A DNA stretch of 64,000 bases from Ruminococcus hominis (GTDB taxonomy: Bacteria; Bacillota; Clostridia; Lachnospirales; Lachnospiraceae): the NCBI RefSeq assembly GCF_014287355.1, contig NZ_JACOPE010000001.1, forward strand, positions 1,364,001-1,428,000, read 5' to 3'. The notes beneath the pieces were generated by a model. The model was not told where the DNA came from and made no database searches. It worked only from the letters and a program-made list of their open reading frames with translations. Below, in pieces: positions 18,524 through 26,038 of the stretch. The position numbers and the translations under genes are program-made. How positions within the stretch are numbered: position 1 is the stretch's first letter; each line of letters opens with the position of its first letter.

Positions 18524-18558
18524 AAGTCTGATATGAGAAAAATCATATCAGGCTTTTT
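18524..18558 (+). terminator. Rho-independent terminator of rpsO
   Basis: AAGTCTGATATGA (18524-18536) pairs with TCATATCAGGCTT (18543-18555), followed by TTT. The pnp promoter starts 9 bp further on. Confidence 0.85.
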
Positions 18559-18566
18559 CTTTGCCC

Positions 18567-18595
18567 TTGCGTAAGCAATGGACCTATGTTATAAT
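18567..18595 (+). promoter_or_regulatory. Sigma-A promoter of pnp
   Basis: TTGCGT (18567-18572), 17-bp spacer, perfect TATAAT (18590-18595). It produces a leader of about 165 nt. Confidence 0.75.
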
Positions 18596-18632
18596 GTAAA
18601 AGATTGCGGGCAGGAGATGGATTCCCGAGACC

Positions 18633-18740
18633 ACTGAAAAGTGTAAGAATGTTTTCTTGTTTTTTTCAGTAGTTTCGGACACTTCTGCTGACAACGAAGG
18701 AAAAAGCAGAAGAGTGGATTATAGATGAGACACTTTTCAG
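18633..18740 (+). promoter_or_regulatory. Structured pnp leader with competing pairings
   Basis: CTGAAAAGTGT (18634-18644) is the exact complement of ACACTTTTCAG (18730-18740). Its first part, with one more base (ACTGAAAA 18633-18640), is also the exact complement of TTTTCAGT (18663-18670). Between them CTTCTGCT (18682-18689) pairs with AGCAGAAG (18705-18712). The long-range and local pairings exclude each other. Autogenous control of pnp through its leader is known in E. coli; a similar role here is inference. Confidence 0.55.
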
Positions 18741-18767
18741 AAAGATAAAATAAAAAGGAGAACAAAC

Positions 18768-20855
18768 ATGTATAAAAAGTTTGAAATGGAACTTGCCGGA
18801 AGAACTTTGAGAGTCGATGTAGATCGTGTTGCAAAACAGGCAAACGGAGCAGTTCTGATGCACTATGGAGATACGACTGTATTGTGTACAGCAACAGCTT
18901 CAGAGAAACCAAGAGATGGTATTGATTTCTTCCCATTAAGTGTTGAATATAACGAAAGAATGTATGCTGTGGGTAAGATTCCGGGTGGATTTAATAAACG
19001 AGAGGGAAAAGCATCTGAGAATGCAATTTTAACATGTCGTGTAATCGACCGTCCGATGCGTCCATTATTCCCAAAAGATTACAGAAATGATGTAACACTG
19101 GAGAATTTGGTTATGTCAGTGGATCAGGATTGTAGTCCTGAACTTACAGCAATGCTCGGAGCTGCGATCGCAACAAGCATTTCTGATATTCCATTTGATG
19201 GACCGATTTCTACAACACAGGTCGGTTTAGTTGATGGAGAATTTGTATTTAATCCAACAGCAGCACAGAAAGCTGTATCAGATCTTGCTCTTACAGTTGC
19301 ATCTACAAAAGAGAAAGTAATCATGATCGAAGCGGGTGCAAATGAAGTGCCTGAAGATAAAATGATCGAGGCTATTTTTGCTGCACACGAGATGAACCAG
19401 AAAGTTATCGCATTTATTGATACAATCGTTGCAGAGTGCGGAAAAGAAAAACATGCATATGAGAGCTGTGCAGTTCCGGAAGAATTGTTTACTGCAATTA
19501 AAGAGATTGTTCCTCCGGCAGAGATGGAGGATGCGGTATTTACAGATGACAAACAGACAAGAGAAGAGAATATCCGTGTTATTACAGAAAAATTAGAAGA
19601 AGCATTTGCTGAGAATGAAGAATGGCTTGCGGTACTCGGAGAAGCTGTTTATCAGTACCAGAAGAAGACAGTTAGAAAGATGATCCTGAAAGATCATAAG
19701 CGTCCGGATGGACGTGCAATCGACCAGATTCGTCCACTGGCAGCAGAGGTAGATTTGATTCCTAGAGTACATGGTTCTGCAATGTTTACACGTGGACAGA
19801 CACAGATCTGCACACTGACAACACTGGCACCATTGTCAGAAGCACAGAAATTAGATGGATTGGATGAAGCAGAGACTACAAAGAGATATATGCATCATTA
19901 TAATTTCCCATCATATTCTGTAGGAGAGACAAAACCATCAAGAGGACCTGGACGTCGTGAGATTGGACACGGAGCATTGGCTGAGAGAGCGTTAGTGCCT
20001 GTATTGCCAAGCGAAAGCGAATTCCCATATGCAATCCGTACAGTCTCAGAAACATTTGAATCAAACGGTTCTACTTCACAGGCTAGTATTTGTGCATCTA
20101 GTATGTCATTGATGACAGCGGGTGTACCAATCAAGGCAGCAGTAGCCGGTATTTCAGCAGGTCTTGTAACTGGTGAGACAGATGATGATTATCTTGTACT
20201 GACAGATATTCAGGGATTAGAAGATTTCTTTGGAGATATGGATTTCAAGGTTGCCGGAACACACAAAGGTATCACAGCAATCCAGATGGATATTAAGATT
20301 CATGGTCTGACAAGAGCAATTATTGAGGAAGCAATCGCAGCTACTAAGAAAGCAAGAACTTACATTTTGGATGAAGTTATGAATAAAGCAATTGCGCAGC
20401 CAAGAGAAGAAGTAGGCACATATGCACCTAAGATTATGCAGATGCAGATTGATCCACAGAAGATTGGTGACGTAGTTGGACAGCGCGGAAAGACAATCAA
20501 TGCAATCATTGAGCAGACAGGCGTGAAGATTGACATTACAGATGAAGGTGCTGTATCAATCTGTGGAACAGATAAAGAGAAGATGGAAGAAGCTGCAAAG
20601 ATGATCCACATTATCGTAACAGATTACGAAGCAGGCCAGATTTTTGAAGGTAAAGTAACAAGCATCAAGGAATTTGGAGCATTTGTTGAATTCGCTCCTG
20701 GAAAAGAAGGAATGGTTCACATTTCCAAGATTTCGAAAGAGAGAATCAACAAAGTAGAAGATGTTCTTAATATCGGTGATGTTGTAAAAGTTGTTTGCAT
20801 GGGCAAAGATAAGATGGGAAGATTCAGCTTCAGCATGCGAGATGTAGCAGAATAA
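18768..20855 (+). CDS. pnp: Polyribonucleotide nucleotidyltransferase (PNPase)
   Basis: Phosphorolytic 3'-5' exoribonuclease and degradosome component, trimeric, 695 aa. It has two RNase PH-like domains: the first with GDTTVLCTATAS and IDRPMRPLFP, the second with RPDGRAIDQIRPL and HGSAMFTRGQTQ plus the catalytic Asp region EDFFGDMDFKVAGT. A KH domain follows (KIGDVVGQRGKTINAIIEQT), then an S1 domain (GKVTSIKEFGAFVEFAPGKEGMVH). The ATG follows AAAAAGGAG. Nothing is truncated. Confidence 0.97.
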   Translation: MYKKFEMELAGRTLRVDVDRVAKQANGAVLMHYGDTTVLCTATASEKPRDGIDFFPLSVEYNERMYAVGKIPGGFNKREGKASENAILTCRVIDRPMRPLFPKDYRNDVTLENLVMSVDQDCSPELTAMLGAAIATSISDIPFDGPISTTQVGLVDGEFVFNPTAAQKAVSDLALTVASTKEKVIMIEAGANEVPEDKMIEAIFAAHEMNQKVIAFIDTIVAECGKEKHAYESCAVPEELFTAIKEIVPPAEMEDAVFTDDKQTREENIRVITEKLEEAFAENEEWLAVLGEAVYQYQKKTVRKMILKDHKRPDGRAIDQIRPLAAEVDLIPRVHGSAMFTRGQTQICTLTTLAPLSEAQKLDGLDEAETTKRYMHHYNFPSYSVGETKPSRGPGRREIGHGALAERALVPVLPSESEFPYAIRTVSETFESNGSTSQASICASSMSLMTAGVPIKAAVAGISAGLVTGETDDDYLVLTDIQGLEDFFGDMDFKVAGTHKGITAIQMDIKIHGLTRAIIEEAIAATKKARTYILDEVMNKAIAQPREEVGTYAPKIMQMQIDPQKIGDVVGQRGKTINAIIEQTGVKIDITDEGAVSICGTDKEKMEEAAKMIHIIVTDYEAGQIFEGKVTSIKEFGAFVEFAPGKEGMVHISKISKERINKVEDVLNIGDVVKVVCMGKDKMGRFSFSMRDVAE

Positions 20856-20871
20856 TAAAAAATAAGAGTTT

Positions 20872-20909
20872 AGGCGAGGAATGTGTATGAACACAGACCT
20901 CGCCTTTTT
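20872..20909 (+). terminator. Rho-independent terminator of pnp
   Basis: AGGCGAGG pairs with CCTCGCCT, with an inner TGTGT/ACACA stem, followed by TTTTT (20905-20909). Confidence 0.85.
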
Positions 20910-20910
20910 G

Positions 20911-21009
20911 TATATTAGGAAAGTGCTTTCCTAATATACAAAAACCGCTCCGCTAAGGATGCGCACTGCGGCGTATAATGTAGGTGTCGCAAGCGACCGC
21001 CGCAGGCAC
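20911..21009 (+). repeat. Dispersed structured intergenic repeat, copy B
   Basis: Aligns without gaps to 2372-2470 (offset 18539). It begins with the same 13-bp hairpin (20911-20938). The core GCTCCGCTAAGGATGCGCA is at 20947-20965. The stem GCGGCG (20968-20973) with CGCCGC (20998-21003) encloses GTCG-CAAG-CGAC. Most differences from copy A are transitions, and those inside stems keep pairing. Confidence 0.8.
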
Positions 21010-21010
21010 A

Positions 21011-21036
21011 AGAATGTGTCAAGGCACATTCTTTTT
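21011..21036 (+). terminator. Terminator-like hairpin after repeat B
   Basis: AGAATGTG (21011-21018) pairs with CACATTCT (21025-21032), followed by TTTTC. It directly follows repeat B and precedes the spoIIIA promoter, so it may be a second-line terminator for pnp. Confidence 0.6.
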
Positions 21037-21074
21037 CCATAATATATTACAAAAAAGTCCGGTGAATATTTTTA

Positions 21075-21103
21075 GTCATAATTCTTCTGCCACTTCATAT
21101 ATT
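21075..21103 (+). promoter_or_regulatory. Putative sigma-E promoter of the spoIIIA operon
   Basis: GTCATAATT (21075-21083) resembles a sigma-E -35 box and CATATATT (21096-21103) the CATACANT-type -10, with 12-13 bp between. The spoIIIA operon is sigma-E controlled in Bacillus; the match here is by eye. Confidence 0.45.
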
Positions 21104-21122
21104 GTTTAAAGAGGTGGACAAG

Positions 21123-22067
21123 ATGAGGGAAAATAAAAAAAGGCAACAAATATTAAATGTCCTGGCAAAGTCGATTCGAGCAATCATAGAAAATGAAGAA
21201 TTAGATTTTGAAAAATTAGAAGAGATTCGTCTGCGTATTGACCAGCCATTGATTGTGGAGTATGAAAATGTAGAGATGCTACTGCCATCAAAAGCAAAAA
21301 ACAAGCATATTGTAACAAAAGAAGAAATTCGAGAGACAATGGATTATATTTGTAAATATTCGTTGTATGCATACGAACAGGAATTGAAACAGGGATTCGT
21401 TACAATAGAGGGAGGACATCGGGCTGGCGTTATGGGAAAAGTGATATTAGAAAATAACAGAGTAAAAAATCTACAGTACATATCTTCGGTGAATATTCGT
21501 GTTGCACATGAAATAATCGGATGCGCAGATTCAATCATGCAGTATATAACAAAAAACAGAGAAGTATGTCATACGTTAATCATATCACCGCCACGATGCG
21601 GGAAGACAACACTGATCAGAGATATCATTCGCCAGATATCCGATGGAAATCAATATGTTCGGGGATGCACGGTGGGGGTAGTAGATGAACGGTCAGAATT
21701 AGGTGGGTGTTATCTTGGTGTGGCACAGAATCATCTTGGAATGCGGACAGATATTTTGGATTGTTGTCCCAAAGCAGAAGGAATGATCATGCTGATCCGG
21801 TCAATGGCACCACACGTACTTGCAATTGATGAGATTGGAACAAGTGAAGATGTTCATGCGGTAGAATATGCAATGCAATGTGGATGTAAATTAATTGCAA
21901 GTGTACATGGAATGGACATGGAGGAAGCATCGCAAAAGCCGGTACTTGGAGATCTGATAAGGAAGCGTCGGTTTGAACGTTATGTTATTTTGGAAAACAG
22001 GCATCATCCGGGGGAAATCAAAACGATTTATGATGAGCGGGGGAGTTTGCTATGCAGCGGATTATAG
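21123..22067 (+). CDS. spoIIIAA: Stage III sporulation protein AA (secretion-type ATPase)
   Basis: Mother-cell ATPase of the SpoIIIA-SpoIIQ channel that feeds the engulfed forespore; related to type II/IV secretion ATPases. The Walker A loop is SPPRCGKTTLIRD (GKT at 160-162). The Walker B-like LAIDEIGTSEDVHAV and VVDERSELGG follow. 314 aa from the ATG at 21123 behind GAGGTGG; an upstream TTG in frame is less likely. First of eight genes spoIIIAA-AH, whose tight spacing and overlaps indicate one operon. It overlaps spoIIIAB by 16 bp. Confidence 0.95.
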   Translation: MRENKKRQQILNVLAKSIRAIIENEELDFEKLEEIRLRIDQPLIVEYENVEMLLPSKAKNKHIVTKEEIRETMDYICKYSLYAYEQELKQGFVTIEGGHRAGVMGKVILENNRVKNLQYISSVNIRVAHEIIGCADSIMQYITKNREVCHTLIISPPRCGKTTLIRDIIRQISDGNQYVRGCTVGVVDERSELGGCYLGVAQNHLGMRTDILDCCPKAEGMIMLIRSMAPHVLAIDEIGTSEDVHAVEYAMQCGCKLIASVHGMDMEEASQKPVLGDLIRKRRFERYVILENRHHPGEIKTIYDERGSLLCSGL

Positions 22068-22570
22068 GCGGTATACTGGTGATTGCTGCAACGAGCGGGA
22101 TTGGTTTTTTGTACAGTAAAGAATTACAAATTTATCTGGAAAAAATGTTGTATATCCGGCATTTAATTTATTTATTAAAGGGGGAATTAGAATATTGTGT
22201 CGCACCGATAGGTGAAGTATTCGGAAAGATAGCACAGCGGGTAAAACAACCATACAAAAACTGGCTTTTAGCAATGCAAAAGCAGGTAGAAAACAGAGAG
22301 GCAGATGAATTTTTTACAATTTGGATGCGTACGATTGATCAATACTTGGGAGAATTAAGTCTAAAGCCGTCTCATTTAATTCAATTAAAGGAGCTGGGAT
22401 GCTATCTGGGACAAAATCACACAGCAGTAGAAAGCCGAAATCTGCAGCTTTATATTGAACGGCTTGAACTGGAAATTGAGAAGATGAGAGAAGGAATTGA
22501 GACAAAAAGACGGATTGGAAGTTGTCTGGGAGTGATGGCAGGAATTTTTCTGGTAGTGATATTATTGTGA
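22052..22570 (+). CDS. spoIIIAB: Stage III sporulation protein AB
   Basis: Membrane protein of the SpoIIIA channel related to the GspF-type platform of secretion systems; 172 aa. A hydrophobic N-terminus (IIGGILVIAATSGIGFLYSKE) and C-terminus (CLGVMAGIFLVVILL) flank a helical region with the conserved YIRHLIYLLKGELEY. It starts inside the end of spoIIIAA and is followed 14 bp later by spoIIIAC. Confidence 0.92.
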   Translation: MQRIIGGILVIAATSGIGFLYSKELQIYLEKMLYIRHLIYLLKGELEYCVAPIGEVFGKIAQRVKQPYKNWLLAMQKQVENREADEFFTIWMRTIDQYLGELSLKPSHLIQLKELGCYLGQNHTAVESRNLQLYIERLELEIEKMREGIETKRRIGSCLGVMAGIFLVVILL

Positions 22571-22584
22571 TACGGAGGGACACC

Positions 22585-22779
22585 ATGACGATCAATTTAA
22601 TTTTTAAAATAGCGGCAGTTGGGATTCTGGTGTCTATTCTAAGCCAAGTGCTAAAGCATAGTGGCAGAGACGAGCAGGCATTTCTTGTAAGTTTTGCAGC
22701 ACTTGTTCTTGTGCTTTCCTGGGTACTGCCGTATATTTACGACTTGTTTATTACGATGAAACAATTATTTGCATTATAA
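22585..22779 (+). CDS. spoIIIAC: Stage III sporulation protein AC
   Basis: 64-aa membrane protein with two hydrophobic helices (FKIAAVGILVSILSQVLK and SFAALVLVLSWVLPYIYDLF), separated by a short HSGRDEQ loop typical of SpoIIIAC. The ATG at 22585 follows GGAGGGA; a longer in-frame reading from 22522 overlaps spoIIIAB and is not supported by the family. It is a mother-cell membrane component of the channel. Confidence 0.92.
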   Translation: MTINLIFKIAAVGILVSILSQVLKHSGRDEQAFLVSFAALVLVLSWVLPYIYDLFITMKQLFAL

Positions 22780-22835
22780 AATGGACGGAAGGTAAAGATA
22801 ATTTTAGGAGTCGGGCAAAGCAAGGTGAAGGTAAT

Positions 22836-23222
22836 ATGAATATTGTTCAGATAGGGATTGTCGGAGTATTAGGTGTGCTGATGGCAGTACAGTTTAAAAA
22901 TGGCAGATCAGAATATGGGATTTATATAAGCGTGGCGGTAAGCATTTTGATTTTTGCATGTATTGTAGAAAGATTAACAATTTTTGTTGATGCAATTGAA
23001 GAAATCCGACAGTATTTGAATATGAATACAGTATATCTATATACGTTGTTAAAGATGATTGGAATTACTTATATTGCAGAATTTTGCTCTAGCATTTGCA
23101 AAGATGCAGGGTATCAGACAATATCTGTGCAAATAGAAATATTTAGTAAACTGACAATACTTGTCCTTGGTATTCCGGTTCTGCTTACGTTGTTAGAGAC
23201 AATACAGGAGTTCCTTTCATGA
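22836..23222 (+). CDS. spoIIIAD: Stage III sporulation protein AD
   Basis: 128-aa polytopic membrane protein of the SpoIIIA channel, with hydrophobic segments around residues 1-20, 30-50, 70-90 and 105-125. The ITYIAEFCSSICKDAGYQ motif is diagnostic. It overlaps the start of spoIIIAE by the four bases ATGA, indicating translational coupling. Confidence 0.93.
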   Translation: MNIVQIGIVGVLGVLMAVQFKNGRSEYGIYISVAVSILIFACIVERLTIFVDAIEEIRQYLNMNTVYLYTLLKMIGITYIAEFCSSICKDAGYQTISVQIEIFSKLTILVLGIPVLLTLLETIQEFLS

Positions 23223-24382
23223 GAAATAAAAGGGGATATTTAATACTATTATTTTTATTTATCTGTGTGAATATGTGTTTCTATGTAAGTGCTGCCGAAA
23301 CTGAAAAAGATCAAAGCGATATACTACAGGAAGAAATAAAAAATAAGATTTTGGGAGAAGTGGATTTTTCTGAAATAAATCAAAATCTGAAGCTGTTATT
23401 TCCGGATGAAAAAATTTGTTTTCAAGATATAGTGGAAACATTGATGCAAGGAAATCTTCAAGAAACAGGAATGAAGATACTTTCGTATGTAAAAGACCAG
23501 ATTAGTTATGAATTTCGTGCAAATAAAACAAATTTGGTACATATTCTTTTTATTGCAATCACAGCAGCGGTATTTACAAATTTTTCAAATGCATTGCAAA
23601 ATAAACAAGTGGGGGAGATTAGTTTTTATATTTTATATATGCTTTTGATCACAATGAGTTTGAACTCGTTTCGGATTGCAATATCTGGCATAGAGGAAAA
23701 AATGGAAAATATTCTGGAATTTATGAAAGTACTCTGTCCGGGATATCTTTTGTCGGTGGTGTTTGCGGCGGGAAGCAGCAGTGCATTGATGTTTTACAAT
23801 TTTATTTTGGTGCTGATCTATCTGGTAGAGATAGTGGTATTTCGCTTTTTGCTTCCAATCATAAATTTATACATTATGATTCAGGTAATGAACTATATGC
23901 TGGAAGAGGAGGTATTGTCAGAATTCGCAGAGCTGGTAAAAAAAGGAATACAGTGGAGCCTGAAAAGTCTGATCGGTATTGTAATTGGAGTGAATGTTGT
24001 ACAGGGACTTCTGGGACCTGCGATGGATACACTTAAGAAGAGTGCATGGACAAAATCACTGACAGCAATTCCGGGGATTGGGAATACATTTGGAAGTGTA
24101 ACGGATGTAATATTTGGAACAGCAGTATTGATTAAAAATGGAATAGGAATGGCAGGGGCAATCGTGATTGTTGGAATTTGTCTTATGCCGATCATCCAGA
24201 CAGCACTCTTGACTTTTTTGTATAAGCTTGTTGCGGCAATGATACAGCCGATATCTGATTCAAGGATCACAGGTTGTATCAGCAGTGTAAGTGAGGGGTA
24301 TGAATTGCTGTTACAGATTATTATAACTACAATGATACTGTTTTTGATTACGATTGCTGTAGTGGCAGCAGCTGCCACCTGA
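23219..24382 (+). CDS. spoIIIAE: Stage III sporulation protein AE
   Basis: Large polytopic channel protein, 387 aa. An N-terminal signal-like segment (ILLFLFICVNMCFYVSAAE) is followed by an extracytoplasmic region with the Asp/Glu-rich QSDILQEEIKNKILGE. About seven transmembrane helices follow. The Gly-rich LTAIPGIGNTFGSVTDVIFGTAVLIKNGIG block is the most conserved part of the family. It is coupled to spoIIIAD. Confidence 0.94.
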   Translation: MRNKRGYLILLFLFICVNMCFYVSAAETEKDQSDILQEEIKNKILGEVDFSEINQNLKLLFPDEKICFQDIVETLMQGNLQETGMKILSYVKDQISYEFRANKTNLVHILFIAITAAVFTNFSNALQNKQVGEISFYILYMLLITMSLNSFRIAISGIEEKMENILEFMKVLCPGYLLSVVFAAGSSSALMFYNFILVLIYLVEIVVFRFLLPIINLYIMIQVMNYMLEEEVLSEFAELVKKGIQWSLKSLIGIVIGVNVVQGLLGPAMDTLKKSAWTKSLTAIPGIGNTFGSVTDVIFGTAVLIKNGIGMAGAIVIVGICLMPIIQTALLTFLYKLVAAMIQPISDSRITGCISSVSEGYELLLQIIITTMILFLITIAVVAAAAT

Positions 24383-24396
24383 GAGGTGAAAAGAGA

Positions 24397-24732
24397 ATGG
24401 ATTTGCTCTATGAATGGATTCAGAATCTGGTCTGTTATCTGGTTATATTTACTGCTGTTTTGGAAGTGCTGCCGGGAAAAGAGTATAAAAAATATATTCA
24501 GTTTTTTGCAGGGCTTGTGCTTATCCTACTTTTGGTAACACCGATTTTAAAAGTGACAGGAATGGAACAAAATTTTTGGGAGATATATAATAATCGAGAG
24601 TATGAGCAGGAGAAAAGAGAGTTGCTGGAAAAAGATAATTATTTTGAAAATATAGATATTATAGATTTTCTTCCGGAGGATTGGGAAAATGGAGAGGAAA
24701 TGGAAACAGATTCTGGAACAATGGAAAGATAA
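24397..24732 (+). CDS. spoIIIAF: Stage III sporulation protein AF (short form)
   Basis: Two N-terminal membrane helices (IQNLVCYLVIFTAVLEVLP and YIQFFAGLVLILLLVTPIL) are typical of SpoIIIAF. The protein then has only about 55 acidic residues and stops at 111 aa, whereas Bacillus SpoIIIAF is about 200 aa with a ring-building-motif domain. The frame overlaps spoIIIAG by 44 bp, so the short form does not look like a sequencing error, but a lost C-terminal domain cannot be excluded. Confidence 0.85.
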   Translation: MDLLYEWIQNLVCYLVIFTAVLEVLPGKEYKKYIQFFAGLVLILLLVTPILKVTGMEQNFWEIYNNREYEQEKRELLEKDNYFENIDIIDFLPEDWENGEEMETDSGTMER

Positions 24733-25282
24733 TTTAAGTAGAAAAAACCAGTTACTGCTGATATTTCTTGTGGGAATTTTACTGTTGGTTGTTGCATTTC
24801 CTGTATCAAAAAAAGATTCGAAAGCAGAGAAAACGATACAAGAGACAAGTTCTGTAAGAAATGTGCAGACAAATCTGGAAAATTATGAGGAGTATCTGGA
24901 AAAACGTCTGACAAATGCTCTGGAATCAGTAGATGGGGTTGGAAGAACAGAAATTGTTATTACCTTAAAATCATCTGGGCAGAAAATCGTGGAAAAAGAT
25001 CAAAGTATAAACAATCAGTCTGATTCAAACACAAATGAGGCGGGGATAACAAACAGTTCTGAAACAAAAAGTTCAGATGGAACCAGTATTTATGAGCGTC
25101 AGTCAGATGGGACAGAAATTCCATATGTGAGTAAGGAACTGACTCCGGAAATAGCAGGAGTGCTTGTTGTGGCAGATGGTGGAGATAATGCTGTTGTAGT
25201 GAAGAATATTACAGACGCAATCCGGGCATTATTTGGAGTGGAAGCGCATAAGATTAAAATAATGAAACGGACAGATACATAA
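24689..25282 (+). CDS. spoIIIAG: Stage III sporulation protein AG
   Basis: Ring-forming component of the mother cell-forespore channel, 197 aa. A single membrane helix (LLLIFLVGILLLVVAFPVS, about residues 22-40) is followed by an extracytoplasmic domain. That domain has YLEKRLTNALESVDGVGRTEIVITLKS and the C-terminal GVLVVADGGDNAVVVKNIT, as expected for the EscJ/PrgK-like ring fold. It starts within spoIIIAF behind GGAGG. Confidence 0.93.
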   Translation: MERKWKQILEQWKDNLSRKNQLLLIFLVGILLLVVAFPVSKKDSKAEKTIQETSSVRNVQTNLENYEEYLEKRLTNALESVDGVGRTEIVITLKSSGQKIVEKDQSINNQSDSNTNEAGITNSSETKSSDGTSIYERQSDGTEIPYVSKELTPEIAGVLVVADGGDNAVVVKNITDAIRALFGVEAHKIKIMKRTDT

Positions 25283-25294
25283 GGGAGGTTTTAC

Positions 25295-25906
25295 ATGAAA
25301 CAAATATTCAAAAAGAACCAAATTATTATTACTACGCTGGCTGTTATGATTGCAATTGCCGGATATTTGAATTATTCAGGGAAACTATTTGGAGAAACGA
25401 AAAGTGGAACGGAAGAGACAAATGCAGATATGGCAAATAAGGAACTTTTGGATATTTCGGAGGATGATCTTGGAAACAATGAAATCGCAAGCAATGATTC
25501 GGATGTGGAAGGAACCCCAGGCGAGGCAGTTTTGACAAGCGGAAGCATGGAATCCACTGTGGCACAGGCTAAAATATCACGCGAACAAGTGCGTTCAGAA
25601 AATAAAGAGATGCTACAGTCGATCATTGACAGTACTACAGTCAGTGAAGAAGAAAAACAAGATGCGATTGCACAGATGCTGAAAATGACGGAATTATCTG
25701 AACAAGAGATGGCGATAGAAACATTGATGTCATCAAAAGGTTTTTCGGATGCAGTCGTTAATCTTACAGAAGATTCGGCAGATATTGTTGTAAATGCAGC
25801 CGAACTGACAGATGCAAATCGAGCTCAAATTGAAGATATTGTAACAAGAAAAACTGAAATAGCGCCGGAAAATATTGTGATCAGTCCAATTCATGCAAGT
25901 GAATAA
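25295..25906 (+). CDS. spoIIIAH: Stage III sporulation protein AH
   Basis: 203-aa bitopic protein that binds forespore SpoIIQ to link the two membranes during engulfment. The N-terminal helix (IIITTLAVMIAIAGYLNY) precedes an acidic linker and then the EscJ-like domain, recognisable by QAKISREQVRSENKEML, FSDAVVNLTEDSADIVV and EIAPENIVISPI. AGGGAGG precedes the ATG. Last gene of the spoIIIA operon. No clear hairpin terminator was seen after it. Confidence 0.93.
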   Translation: MKQIFKKNQIIITTLAVMIAIAGYLNYSGKLFGETKSGTEETNADMANKELLDISEDDLGNNEIASNDSDVEGTPGEAVLTSGSMESTVAQAKISREQVRSENKEMLQSIIDSTTVSEEEKQDAIAQMLKMTELSEQEMAIETLMSSKGFSDAVVNLTEDSADIVVNAAELTDANRAQIEDIVTRKTEIAPENIVISPIHASE

Positions 25907-25970
25907 AATCAAAACATAAAAGAAGAGTGGATAAAAATTATATATCAGTGCGAATTCTTAATGTAAAGCA

Positions 25971-25999
25971 TTGCGGGGAAAAAAAGAATGTGATAAAAT
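25971..25999 (+). promoter_or_regulatory. Sigma-A promoter of prfC
   Basis: TTGCGG (25971-25976), 17-bp spacer, TAAAAT (25994-25999). The start codon of prfC is 40 bp downstream. Confidence 0.65.
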
Positions 26000-26038
26000 A
26001 AACTCCATATGCGATAATGTTTGATAGGAGATAATAAT

